Source: Sophora flavescens (Eukaryota > Streptophyta > Magnoliopsida > Fabales > Fabaceae). Taken from it: a DNA stretch of 64,000 nt. Of this stretch, positions 10,975 through 21,227 are shown in pieces. The notes below the pieces were generated by a model. It made no database searches and was not told the DNA's origin. It saw nothing but the letters and a program-made list of their open reading frames with translations. The stretch spans positions 237,242,586-237,306,585 of the forward strand of contig CM061064.1 of NCBI GenBank assembly GCA_030762895.1, in the 5' to 3' direction. Numbering within the stretch: position 1 is the first letter of the stretch; each line of letters opens with the position of its first letter. Made by a program: the position numbers and the translations under genes.

Positions 10975-11221
10975 TCGCGGGGCGAGCAGCTCTCGCGAGG
11001 CGAATTTTAGTTTTGGCGCGCATTCAAATTTGGACTTTCGCGGGGCGAGACTTCAATTCTAGGCTGTGACCTTCATCATGGCTAGGCCGTGATGGTCTCT
11101 GACTTCCAGGTCTTCATTATTCGCGAGGCGATCAGCGGTTCGCGGGGCGAGCCAGAGTGATGACTGTTGCTGCTTTATCTGATGTTTAGGCTCGCGAGGC
11201 GAGAATCCACTCGCGAGGCGA
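10975..11221. repeat. Element C LTR palindrome array, mixed box types
   Basis: Unit starts: 10975 (TCGCGGGGCGA, partner box at 10993), 11038 (single box), 11058 (TCACGGCCGTGA-type, diverged), 11121 (pair) and 11192 (pair, second box 11211). Steps are 63, 20, 63 and 71. The 20-bp step reflects loss of half a unit compared with the other LTR. Confidence 0.85.
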
Positions 11222-11486
11222 GTATCTCCAGAGTGCTTTTTCCACTGGTTCTTGACTTTCATTGACTCTCAGAGCTTCACTTATTGACCTGAAACAGCAA
11301 AAGCAAACAAAAGTGTAATTCTATCCAAAATAAGCTAAAAACTACACAAAAGACACAAAACGAGTCAAAGTCCAACTTAGGAACAAAACAAGGCAAATTT
11401 GGGCGAAAACGAGAGTGAACTCGAATAATTTGCACAAAAACCACAGTCCATCTAGTTATAAAACTAGATAAGCCAGAGGCTTATCA

Positions 11487-13157
11487 AAACACCCCAAACT
11501 TAAACCTTGCTTGTCCCCAAGCAAGCTAGAACTCAAAAAGACTCAAGACTTGGCAAGCCTAAATGATCTAATCAATTTCGCACAAATTCCATGCAATCTG
11601 AACAAACAGTTTTTCTTCAATGATTCCCCCTTTTTACATCAATGTAATCCCCACATTCATTTACTTTAAACAATTGAGAACTTATCATTCTTGCAATCAT
11701 TAATCTAAGTTGAGGATCAAAGCTACACACACAAAGGAATATCACCTATTTCAAACAATTTCCTTCCTCACAAGGGCATTTAGTATTTCACTCATTCGCT
11801 CAAGTTTGTCTAGGCTATCAACTTTTCACTCAATTTCACATTTTAAGAGCACTTCCCATGAATTTGATTTTCATCTCAAAAATAGTTCCCACGAAAACAT
11901 GCATGCAACATCAATAGGTCTTTTAAAGGTTGTAATGGGGCCTGGCTAAAGGTAGGATATTCAAGGATACTAGGCTTAAGTCCCTAGGGACTAAGAGAGC
12001 ATGAGTATTTGACACATTTTCCACTCAAATTCCTTTTTACATTTTTCATTTTTTTGACTTGGGTGACTACCGCCTTTTCCTTGCCAATCTTTTGTTTTGC
12101 CCCTTTTCTTTATTTTTCTTTTTCTTTTTGTATTGGGCTTCAACCTTTATTTTTCTCTTCTTTTTCTCATCACAAAATGACATATCACCTTGTAGCCACC
12201 CCAAACTTAGTTTCTCACAATCCTTGTCTCACTAAGCTTCCATGCTCTCCTAATCCTAAGATTTGGTTAACATGGTTTTTCAGATTTTTGGCTTCCAATA
12301 TAGGGTCATAAAGAAACAATAGGCTAATTAGGCTCAATGTGGCTAACTAGGGAACATGCATTAGGGATGGTTCATTTTAGGCCAAGTAGTTATTCAAAGA
12401 AAATTGCCTAAATCATTTGATGCAACACAAAAACATGCAAACCATAAAGAGATTCAAGCAAATCCGGGAAAGTGCAACTTAAAAGTGATTCACACAATCA
12501 AAAACAGAGTTGGAGGCTCAAATCCTCACCTGGATATTTTGCAAATTGTTTGACCGAGATACAATTCCTAGTGTGTGCACCACCTCACCCCAAACTTATC
12601 ATAAATCAAGCAATCACAATAAATTTTCAAAGTTCAGTTTTCAATTTTCAAGTGGGGATCAACTTTTCTAATTTCAGAACCTAGGGGGAAATCATCAATG
12701 GTCAAATAATTCATGCAATCAGTTTATGCTCAATTTAATTAAAATCCTACAAGCTTGCCGACACACATTCATACAAAAACTCTTGATCTTCTCAAATTAT
12801 TCAAAAGTGACAAACAAAAACAAACACACAAACAAAAATAAAACAAGTGAAGGGTAAGAAAATTTTTATCTTAATGGGATCTAAGCGGATCCCCTGTTTT
12901 CAGCTGACTCTCCTTCCTCTTTCCATCTCTCTACTACCCCGCTTCACAGCGGGGCTAGTTTTGACCTCATCCTTGTCCAATTGATTGACCCTTGAAGTTC
13001 CGGGCACTCCATATAATTCCATTCACAAAAAAACATGAATGTTAAGCAATATATCATAATAAATAACAGTTATCCATGTTTATCAATAAAAAGTCAGTAA
13101 AAATAGTTTCTAGCTAGCAAAATAATATACAACCAAATCGAATCATCCTAGCTAGAA
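11487..13157 (-). other. Element C 3' non-coding region
   Basis: No credible ORF. About 1.4 kb (11487-12890) is closely matched by 16731-18110 of element B, including CT-rich tracts near 12010-12170. The rest (12890-13157) is AT-rich and includes the perfect short hairpin CCCCGCTTCACAGCGGGG at 12937-12954. Confidence 0.7.
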
Positions 13158-14383
13158 CTAAAAGCAAAAAGTGTAGGGGCCCGGATCAATGATCAAAGTC
13201 GATGTCGTCCACCGGGTCACCCTGGTCCTCTGGTGCCTGCTCATCCTCAGGATCCTGTGGCATAGCACCCTGGTCCCTAGGATAGTCCTGCCACCCAAGC
13301 CGAGGGGACAGCTCCTCCTCGGAGGGGTATACGGGCACCCGACCCTCTCTTTGGGCAGTGACATCTCCCTGAAAAATTCCCGCAGCACCTCCTGATCCCT
13401 CCTCATAGCCTGCTGGTTCTGCAAGAGCAGAGCCATGTCTGATGGTCGTGGCCTCTGAGTGGGTAAGGGTGGCGGCCTCCTAGGTGCGGCCGGGGCTACA
13501 TAACAGAAGCACCGGATGTAATCCTGATCGATCGGCTGCCTCGGCACCTTCTCCATCATCCTACTCACCGGTACTCCTGCTCGGCGGATAAGCTCGGTGA
13601 TCAGCTGCCCGTGCCCCAGACTCTCCTTCAGCGCTCGGGAGTTCGCCTTCATCTGAATGTCTGCGGCGATGACTCCCCCAACATTAATCGTGCTACCTGT
13701 CAATATGCCATACAGTAGGTGGGCTCTGGCGGCGGTGACCGTGGACTCATGCGAGCTCACTCGAAGGTTGGCGTGTAAGAACGCCGACCAGACCTTGGCA
13801 TCTGGGGTGAGATCCTGTCTCCTCAATCTCAGAAGGTTCCCCGATGTCCCCATTTCCCAGGCGGCTCCTGGGACACAGCAAATATCTAAGATGGCCTGAG
13901 CTAGTGCCTGTACTGCTGGGAGCTGCTCATAGTCGCAGGGCTCCTCTCCGATCGGGATCCCCAAACAGGAGTTAATATCTGCAGCGGTGAAAGTGATGGG
14001 GACCCCCTGAACCTCATGCTTGCGCAGCTCGGGCCTGTGACCTCGAGTTTGAGAGCGTTGACATAGAACTCCTGCACCAGTTTGATATCATACCGGTGCG
14101 GAAGGTTAGCCAACATCTCCCAACCTCGGTCGCGAATCCGCTCGCGGACACTGGCATAGTCCTGCCCTACGAGGGACACACGCCTCTCTAAAACCATCTC
14201 CTTCCTCACAACCAGGTTCCAATGCTCCCTGTGATCAGGAGAGCGGAACCTGGGGGAGTAGGAGTTGGCCCTAGAGGAGGAGCCCGCCCCTGAAGGCAAC
14301 ACTACGTCATCCCCAGGAGCAGATGCGCGCTTCTTGCGCTTGACCGGCTGCTTTTCAGCAGGGTTGCTCTTAGGCGGAGCCAT
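13158..14383 (-). pseudogene. Element C third ORF, plant-transposon-protein-like, one frameshift
   Basis: Two overlapping frames (14383-13901 and 13964-13158) make one gene with a frameshift near 14040. The N-terminus is a basic, nuclear-localisation-like stretch (KRKKRA) after MAPPKSNPAEKQ. Then comes a conserved block (RFRSPDHREHWN, ERIRDRGWEMLANLP-like, VQEFYVNA) that I recognise as the plant transposon protein family found 3' of pol in Athila-type elements. The second half is alpha-helical looking and ends in a Pro-rich tail with Gln repeats (LLLQNQQAMRRDQEVLREFF). No signal peptide or transmembrane span, so 'envelope-like' is only a positional label. The palindrome array at 14853-15204 is directly upstream. 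Function unknown. Confidence 0.65.
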
Positions 14384-14852
14384 ACCTGAAAATCAGAAAA
14401 GTCCCAATGCAGTTTATATTCGGAAATTCAGAATAAAACCCAAGCACAATACAGTGTTAACCCCCCACTGTCCTACTATCATACAGATCTGCAATGAAAA
14501 TCATGACAGTATCCCCACTATATTCATAACACTCAGAGCAGAGACTATGCATAGCAGCATTTCTAAAACTATATCAGTTCATGAACATGGCCTCTACCCT
14601 ATTACCAGTCATAACAATAAATTTCGTGCACAGTGTGGTAGTGACTGTTTGCATTCTAGAGTATGGACAAGAACCGGTTGAAGTCAAGTGAGTGATCTTA
14701 CCTTGCAGAGACGAATGTGTGAGGGTGAGAGTGGACTGAGTGAATGAGTGAACGTGAGGTAGTGTGTGGGAGTGATGGGTGGTGAGTGTGAGAGAGAAAG
14801 AGAGAGAGAGAGGAAGAGTTTCAGAGCTTGAGAGGAGGAAGGAGGTGGAGGG

Positions 14853-15204
14853 TCGCGTAAATGCTTCGCGACCCGCTCGCGGGGCCTTATAATTTCCCTT
14901 GTTCGCGGGGCGATAGTGTTCTAGCGACGCGAATTTTAAAATTTTGCCCCAAATTGAAAACCCTAATTGCAGATTCGCGGGGCGAGACACCACTAGCGAG
15001 GCGAATCTGGAAAATTGTTCTTCACATTTTCCAGAATCGCGAGGCGAGTAGTAACTCGCGAGGCGAATATGGAATTTCCAACAGCCTGGGAATCCCAGAT
15101 TCGCGAGGCGAAAATGTCCCTCGCGGCGCGAGACAGAAATTTTAGCTTTTTACTGAGATTTCAAGGCTGCTGCCTCGCGCGGCCAGTGTGGCTTCGCGGG
15201 GCGA
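14853..15204. repeat. Element C internal palindrome array (TCGCGAGGCGA type)
   Basis: Pairs of 11-nt boxes (TCGCGGGGCGA, TCGCGAGGCGA, TAGCGACGCGA) with the second box 19-20 bp after the first. Unit starts are 14903, 14975, 15037, 15101 and 15175 (steps 72, 62, 64 and 74), preceded by a denser cluster at 14853-14887. It lies upstream, on the minus strand, of the third ORF, matching the position of the array in element A although the box alphabet differs. Confidence 0.88.
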
Positions 15205-15271
15205 GCCTCTCAAATTTTTTTTTTTAACAAAATAACAGAAACCTAAAAATAATAAAGGATATCTAGCTTGG

Positions 15272-15276
15272 GTTGC
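15272..15276. other. Target-site duplication GTTGC, left side of element B
   Basis: Repeated at 20856-20860, directly outside the right LTR of element B. Confidence 0.9.
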
Positions 15277-16730
15277 TGTTGTTGACTCCGGCAAGTGTAC
15301 CGGGTCGTCGCAAGTAATAAAAATACACGGTAAGAGTCTACCGAGGTCGAACACAAGGATTGGGTTACCAATTCGACTAATTTCGCGAGAAATCCGATAC
15401 GTTGGTTAAGCAATAGAAGGTGGTTGAGAGAAAGAGATTGAGATCGCAAATTCAAGAATCAAATCAAATAACGCTACGGTGATTAAATGCAGAAATAAAA
15501 GCATCTAAGGTTTCGAATCCACCTACCCAATCATGCAAAGTACCCAAGTGATGATATTCTCCTCCCTAAGTTCAGTTTTAATGTCAACCGGGACCCCTAA
15601 ATTCTCCTAAATCCACTTCCGTGCTCATTAGGACGTATTCGACGATTGGATTAATTACTTGCTAGGTCTCTTAACCCTAATCTCGAATTCTATTAATTCT
15701 TGTTCCCTATAGGTTGCACCGATCTCCTACTCACTCTCGTGCAATACTCGACCGATGATCCCAATTCGAGTTCTAAAACGCGAATCGCCGCTAGGCCTCA
15801 ACACGTTTAACTAGTCGATCACGCTAGCATATAATCGACACAATGAAAACAGAATTGGAAAACAATAATTGAATTAAAGGATAGAGGGTTACATTACATG
15901 AACACTATGCCGCCATGGGTGGCTTCATCGATCCCTTAGACAAGAGGATTAGTTCCTCATGTCAGTAACAACAACGCACGTACAATCGGAAATCATCCTA
16001 AGACTAAGAATTAAGAGAAGAGAAGAGGAGAAGAAACCCCAGAATAAGGATTACAAAAGATCTCTCAAAAGTCTGATCCAAAAAGTCCTCTTTTTCTGTT
16101 CTGATCTGCTCTATTTATAAAGAGGCCACGCGTCACGGCCGTGATGTCCATCACGGCCAGGCCGTGACGACTTCTGTTTTTGGCGCACTTCTGGAAATTA
16201 AACATTCGCGACGCGAATGATGTCTCGCGACGCGAGCCCGCCTTTCACAGCCCGTGATTCGAATCACGGCCAGGCCGTGATGTTCTCTGCCTTCTGTGGA
16301 TGTTGGGTCACGGCCGTGATACACATCACGGCTAGGCCGTGATGGTCTCTGACTTGTGTGGTTTTTAGGTCACGGTCGTGATATACATCACGGCTAGGCC
16401 GTGATGGTCTCTGACTCTGGATCTTCAAACTCTCGCGAGGCGAGGTTCCTCTTGCGGGGCGAGAATCTCCCGAATAGCAATCTCCACTATTTCTTGACTT
16501 TCCTTAATTCTTAGAGCTTCACTTATGGACCTGAAAACAACACAAGCAACCACAAGCGTAATTCTATCCAAAAGAAGCTAAAAACTACACAAAAGACGCA
16601 AAACGAGTCAAAGTCCAACTTAGGAACAAAACAAGGCAAATTTGGGCGAAAACGAGAGTGAACTCGAATAAATTGGCACATAAACCCTAGTTCATCTAGT
16701 CATAAAACTAGATAAGCCAGAGGCTTATCA
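15277..16730 (-). repeat. Element B 3' LTR
   Basis: 1454 bp, plus-strand TGTTGTTGACTCCGGC to AGGCTTATCA. Contains a TATA box (minus strand TTATAAATAG, 16120-16111) and a palindrome array upstream of it (16133-16461). The PPT-like purine tract AAGTTTGGGGTATTT is at 16745-16731 on the minus strand. Confidence 0.93.
16133..16461. repeat. Element B 3' LTR palindrome array, both box types interleaved
   Basis: Unit starts 16133 (TCACGGCCGTGA type), 16206 (TCGCGACGCGA pair), 16245, 16308, 16370 (all TCACGG type) and 16433 (TCGCGAGGCGA pair). Steps are 73, 39, 63, 62 and 63. Units of the two alphabets occupy equivalent slots. Confidence 0.88.
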
Positions 16731-18111
16731 AAATACCCCAAACTTAAACCTTGTTTGTCCCCAAGCAAGCTTAAAACTCAAAAATGACTCAAGACTTGGC
16801 AAGCCTAAAGATCTAATCAATTTCGCACAAATTTCATGCGACTTTACAAAACAATTTTTCTTCTTTGATTCCCCCCCTTTTTCATCAATGTAATCCCCAC
16901 ATTCATCTACTTTAAACAATTGAGAAATTATCATTCATGCCATCATTACTCTAAATTGAGGCTCAAAGATACACACAAAGGAAGATCACCTATTTCAAAC
17001 AATTGCCTTCCTCACAAGGGCATTTAGTATTTCACTCATTCGCTCAAGTTTGTCTAGGCTTTCAACTTTTTCACTCAATTTCACTTATCAAGAGCACTTC
17101 CCATGAATTTGATTTTCATCTCAAACATAGTTCCCACGAAAACATGCATGCAACATCAAAAGGTCTTTTAAAGGTTGTAATGGGGCCTGGCTGAGGGTAG
17201 GATAATCAAGGATATTTAGGCTTAAGTCCTTAGGAACTAAGAGAGCATGAGCATTAAACACATTTTCCACTCAAATTCCTTTTTTTTTCCATTTTTCATT
17301 TGGGCTCGGGTGACTACAGCCTTTTTCCTTGCTAATCTCTTGATTTGCCCCTTTTCTTTTGGCAATTTATTTTGAATATATTTTTCTTTTTCTTTTTTTT
17401 GCCTTGGGTCAACCTTTATTTTCTTTTTCTCATCCCAATATGACATATCACCTCGTAGCCACCCCAAACTTAGTTTCTCACAACCTTTCTCTTGCTCATT
17501 TCCATGCTCTCCTAATCCTAAGATTGGGTTAACATGGTTTTTCAGATTTTGGCTCGTAATGTAGGGTCATCAAGAAACAATAGGTCAATTTGGCTCAATT
17601 TGGCTAACTAGGGAACATGCATTAGGGATGGTTCTTTTCAGGCCAAGTAGTTAATTCAAAGAAAATTGCCTAAATCATTTGATGCAACACATAAACATGC
17701 AAACCATATAGAGATTCAAGCAAATTCGGGAAAGCGCAACTTAACAGTGATTCACACATTCAAAAACAGAGTTGGAGGCTCAAATCCTCACCTGGACATT
17801 TTGCAAATTGTTTGACCGAGATACAATTCCTAGTGTGTGCACCCCCTCACCCCAAGCTTATCATAAATCAAGTAATCACAATAAAATTCTCAAGGTTCAA
17901 TTTTCAATTTTTAAGTGGAGATAAACTTTTCTAATTTCAGAACTTAGGGGAAATCATCAATGGTCAAATAATTCATGCAATCAATCTACGCTCAATCTAA
18001 TTAAAATCCAACAAGCTTGCCGACACGACAGTCATACAACAACTCTTGATCTTCTCAAATTATTCAAGAGTGACAAACAAAAACAAAAACATAAACAAAA
18101 CAAAACAGAAG
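16731..18111 (-). other. Element B 3' non-coding region
   Basis: Collinear with 11487-12890 of element C, showing B derives from a C-like element. CT-rich near 17280-17430. No plausible ORF. Confidence 0.75.
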
Positions 18112-19320
18112 TTAGGAAAAGAGAGAGATACCTAGCTTGGGTTGCCTCCCAAGAAGCGCTTGTTTAACGTCCCGAGCCTGACTTATTAAGAAGCATCCAC
18201 CTGGATCCCATAGTCTGTGGTACAGAGGCCAAGGGACGCTCATCATATCAAATCCTCCACCTGGATCAAATGGTTTGTGAACTGGGCCTTGTAGGAGCAA
18301 TACGACTCTATCCATACTTCCACCAACCCCGAGTGTGAAAACTCCATTGACCTCTTCAATTATGAATTCACTTCCTCTTAGGTCAAATGGTGTCTTCACG
18401 AGGAAGTGTGCCAGACAAGTGGGAGGGTCTATCTTACTGGTGTCCACACATGCATGCAAGCCAACATATTTATTTAACACATCAAAATCAGGTTGTTTGG
18501 CAAGCATGGTGAACTCCTCTCCCACCTTATTTGCATTTTGTTCTCTACCCCCTTGCTCCAGTGCCTTGTCCCTTGCCAACTCCTCTTCCTCTGGTTGCTC
18601 TTCCTCATCATGTGGTTGTTCCGGGGCCATGTCACTTGCCAATTCCTTTTCCTCCGGTTGTTCTTCCTCAACATGTGGTAGTTCTTCCTCAACTCCCCGA
18701 GAACTAGTTACATCCCAGTCATATCCCAACACCCCACTGCTTCTAGTTGTTGTGGCATTGCATTGGTTCTTAGGGTCGTTCTCGGTATCAACTGGGAGAG
18801 TCTCTGGGGGACACTCATTTAGTTGCTTTGTGAGATGGCCAATCTGCATCTCTAGATTCTGAAGTGCCACCCCTGTCTGAGTTGCCAACTTATCAATTGT
18901 CGCATTCATCTTCTCAAAAGATGTGGCTGTAACAGTTGACAACTTCTCAAGAGCCAACTCCCAAGGTTGTGGTTACCAATTCTGTTGAGGTTGTGGTTGC
19001 CAGGCTAGACCATCGTCAGCATTACTCCAAGCGACATCCGGATGGTCTCTACTCATATCACCCCAATACTGATTCTGACTCTGATAGTTGTTCTGGGACA
19101 CGCTGTCATTATGCCATGGTTCCACATATATTTGAGGGAAATAGAACGGACAACTCCAAGTGTCATGGTTCCCACACAATATTCGCAACCCGGAAGCATT
19201 CCTTCGTGTACCTCGCATACAAAACAAGGCAAGATCAAGTGGAATCAAAGAAGTAGAGAGATAATGGTAAATAAAAATAAAATTAAAAATAAAAGAAAAA
19301 TAACTTAACCAAATAATCAA
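18112..19320 (-). pseudogene. Element B residual gag-derived ORF
   Basis: One frame (19320-18112) interrupted by a single TAA at 18973-18975, in a Q-rich run where element C keeps an open frame. It retains the C-terminal Gag sequence seen in C (CGNHDTWSCP, SRDHPDVAWSNADDGLAWQ, LEMQIGHLTKQLNE, NDPKNQCNATTTRS). The capsid domain, the first cysteines of the zinc knuckle, and all of protease and pol are missing. An acidic duplicated segment (HVEEEQPEEKELASDMAPEQ, then a second EEEQPEEEELARDKALEQ) is present. The C-terminal 110 residues include a further stretch (FEFIIEEVNGVFTLGVGG-like) that I do not recognise. Unlikely to encode a working Gag. Confidence 0.7.
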
Positions 19321-19354
19321 ACTTCCCTAAAATCAGAAAAATTGGTTGTGCCAA

Positions 19355-19372
19355 TCCCCGGCAACGGCGCCA
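19355..19372 (-). other. Element B primer-binding site (tRNA-Asp)
   Basis: Minus strand TGGCGCCGTTGCCGGGGA, a full 18-nt match to the complement of the plant tRNA-Asp 3' end as I recall it, 6 bp from the LTR. Confidence 0.9.
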
Positions 19373-19378
19373 AAAACT

Positions 19379-20855
19379 TGTTGTTGACTCCGGCAAGTGT
19401 ACCGGGTCGTCGCAAGTAATAAAAATACACGGTAAGAGTCTACCGAGGTCGAACACAAGGATTGAGTTACCAATTCGACTAATTTCGCGAGAAATCCGAT
19501 ACGTTGGTTAAGCAATAGAAGGTGGTTGAGAGAAAGAGATTGAGATCGCAAATTCAAGAATCAAATCAAATAACGCTACGGTGATTAAATGCAGAAATAA
19601 AAGCATATAAGGTTTCGAATCCACCTACCCAATCATGCAAAGTACCCAAGTGATGATATTCTCCTCCCTAAGTTCAGTTTTAATGTCAACCGGGACCCCT
19701 AAATTCTCCTAAATCCACTTCCGTGCTCATTAGGACGTATTCGACGATTGGATTAATTACTTGCTAGGTCTCTTAACCCTAATCTCGAATTCTATTAATT
19801 CTTGTTCCCTATAGGTTGCACCGATCTCCTACTCACTCTCGTGCAATACTCGACCGATGATCCCAATTCGAGTTCTAAAACGCGAATCGCCGCTAGGCCT
19901 CAACACGTTTAACTAGTCGATCACGCTAGCATATAATCGACACAATGAAAACAGAATTGGAAAACAATAATTGAATTAAAGGATAGAGGGTTACATTACA
20001 TGAACACTATGCCGCCATGGGTGGCTTCATCGATCCCTTAGACAAGAGGATTAGTTCCTCATGTCCGTAACAACAACGCACGTACAATCGGAAATCATCC
20101 TAAGACTAAGAATTAAGAGAAGAGAAGAGGAGAAGAAACCCCAGAATAAGGATTACAAAAGATCTCTCAAAAGTCTGATCCAAAAAGTCCTCTTTTTCTG
20201 TTCTGATCTGCTCTATTTATAAAGAGGCCACGCGTCACGGCCGTGATGTCCATCACGGCCAGGCCGTGACGGCTTCTATTTTTGGCGCACTTCTGGAAAT
20301 TAAACATTCGCGACGTGAATGATGTCTCGCGACGCGAGCCCGCCTTTCACGGCCCGTGATTCGAATCACGGCCAGGCCGTGATGTTCTCTGCCTTCCGTG
20401 GATGTTGGGTCACGGCCGTGATACACATCACGGCTAGGCCGTGATGGTCTCTGACTTGTGTGGCTTTTAGGTCACGGCCGTGATATACATCACGGCTAGG
20501 CCGTGATATACATCACGGCTAGGCCGTGATGGTCTCTGACTCTGGATCTTCAAACTCTCGCGGGGCGAGGTTCCTCTTGCGGGGCGAGAATCTCCCGAAT
20601 AGCAATCTCCACTATTTCTTGACTTTCGTTAATTCTTAGAGCTTCACTTATGGACCTGAAAACAACACAAGCAACCACAAGCGTAATTCTATCCAAAAGA
20701 AGCTAAAAACTACACAAAAGACGCAAAACGAGTCAAAGTCCAACTTAGGAACAAAACAAGGCAAATTTGGGCGAAAACGAGAGTGAACTCGAATAAATTG
20801 GCACATAAACCCTAGTTCATCTAGTCATAAAACTAGATAAGCCAGAGGCTTATCA
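19379..20855 (-). repeat. Element B 5' LTR
   Basis: 1477 bp, 23 bp longer than the 3' LTR because of one extra copy of a palindromic segment at about 20483-20528. TATA box TTATAAATAG on the minus strand at 20222-20213. Confidence 0.93.
20235..20588. repeat. Element B 5' LTR palindrome array
   Basis: Unit starts 20235, 20308, 20347, 20410, 20472 and 20558 (steps 73, 39, 63, 62 and 86). The last step equals 63 plus the 23-bp tandem duplication. Confidence 0.88.
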
Positions 20856-20915
20856 GTTGCCTCCCAAGTAGCGCTTGTTTAACGTCTCGAGCCTGACTCA
20901 AGTCACCCCTAAGGG

Positions 20916-21215
20916 TTAATTCGGACGAAGATCTTGCTTGCCATGCCATGCCTCAGTCCGTATTCTGTAGGCTCTTGCCCTTTCATATGCTCTCCTGCTG
21001 TTCCCGGACAACTCATTTACGTCTAGAATCCTTCTATAATCAGCACGAACTTTCCACCCCGTGGTGGTCCTTTTTGGAATCAACTCATTGTCTGTATTGA
21101 CCACCACGGTTGTGCCACCTTTCACCCTTTGTGCTTTACCATTATTTTTCATGCCTTTGTTGCTGAACTCTTTCTTTGCACATTCATCCCTTGGGAGACC
21201 CGGTAAGGCTTCCAT
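20916..21215 (-). pseudogene. Element C pol remnant: RT N-terminus fused in frame to integrase C-terminus
   Basis: The first half matches the RT entry region (NELIPKRTTTGWKVRADYRR, equivalent to the WRMCIDYRKLN area of element A). It passes directly, in the same frame, into sequence matching the integrase C-terminal region (RRAYERARAYRIRTEAWHGKQ, compare AYESAQSYKERTKKWHDKH of element A). The rest of RT, RNase H and the integrase core are therefore deleted, about 2 kb judged against element A. The result cannot be catalytic. The GTTGC target of element B lies just downstream. Confidence 0.75.
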
Positions 21216-21227
21216 GTCTTGTAACCA

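Larger units (their letters stand above)
10108..11486 (-). repeat. Element C 3' LTR
   Basis: 1379 bp. Minus-strand start TGATAAGCCTCTGGC at 11486; plus-strand left end is TATTGAGTCACC where the 5' LTR has TGTTGAGTCACC, so the terminal TG is mutated. Compared with the 5' LTR it lacks about 20 bp, half of one palindromic unit near 11038. A PPT-like AAGTTTGGGGTGTTT (minus strand, 11501-11487) abuts it. Confidence 0.9.
15277..20855 (-). mobile_element. Element B: young, internally deleted Athila-like element nested in element C
   Basis: 5579 bp; LTRs 15277-16730 and 19379-20855, TSD GTTGC, perfect tRNA-Asp PBS at 19355-19372. Internally only a gag-derived reading frame and a 3' non-coding region shared with C remain; protease, RT, RNase H, integrase and the third ORF are gone. 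The LTRs differ at only about a dozen substitutions plus one 23-bp tandem duplication, so it is the youngest layer of the stack. Confidence 0.93.

Noticed and set aside
13158..14383. Viral envelope gene in element C
   Set aside because: Position is env-like but no signal peptide, transmembrane segment or cysteine pattern is seen; it matches a plant transposon protein pattern instead.
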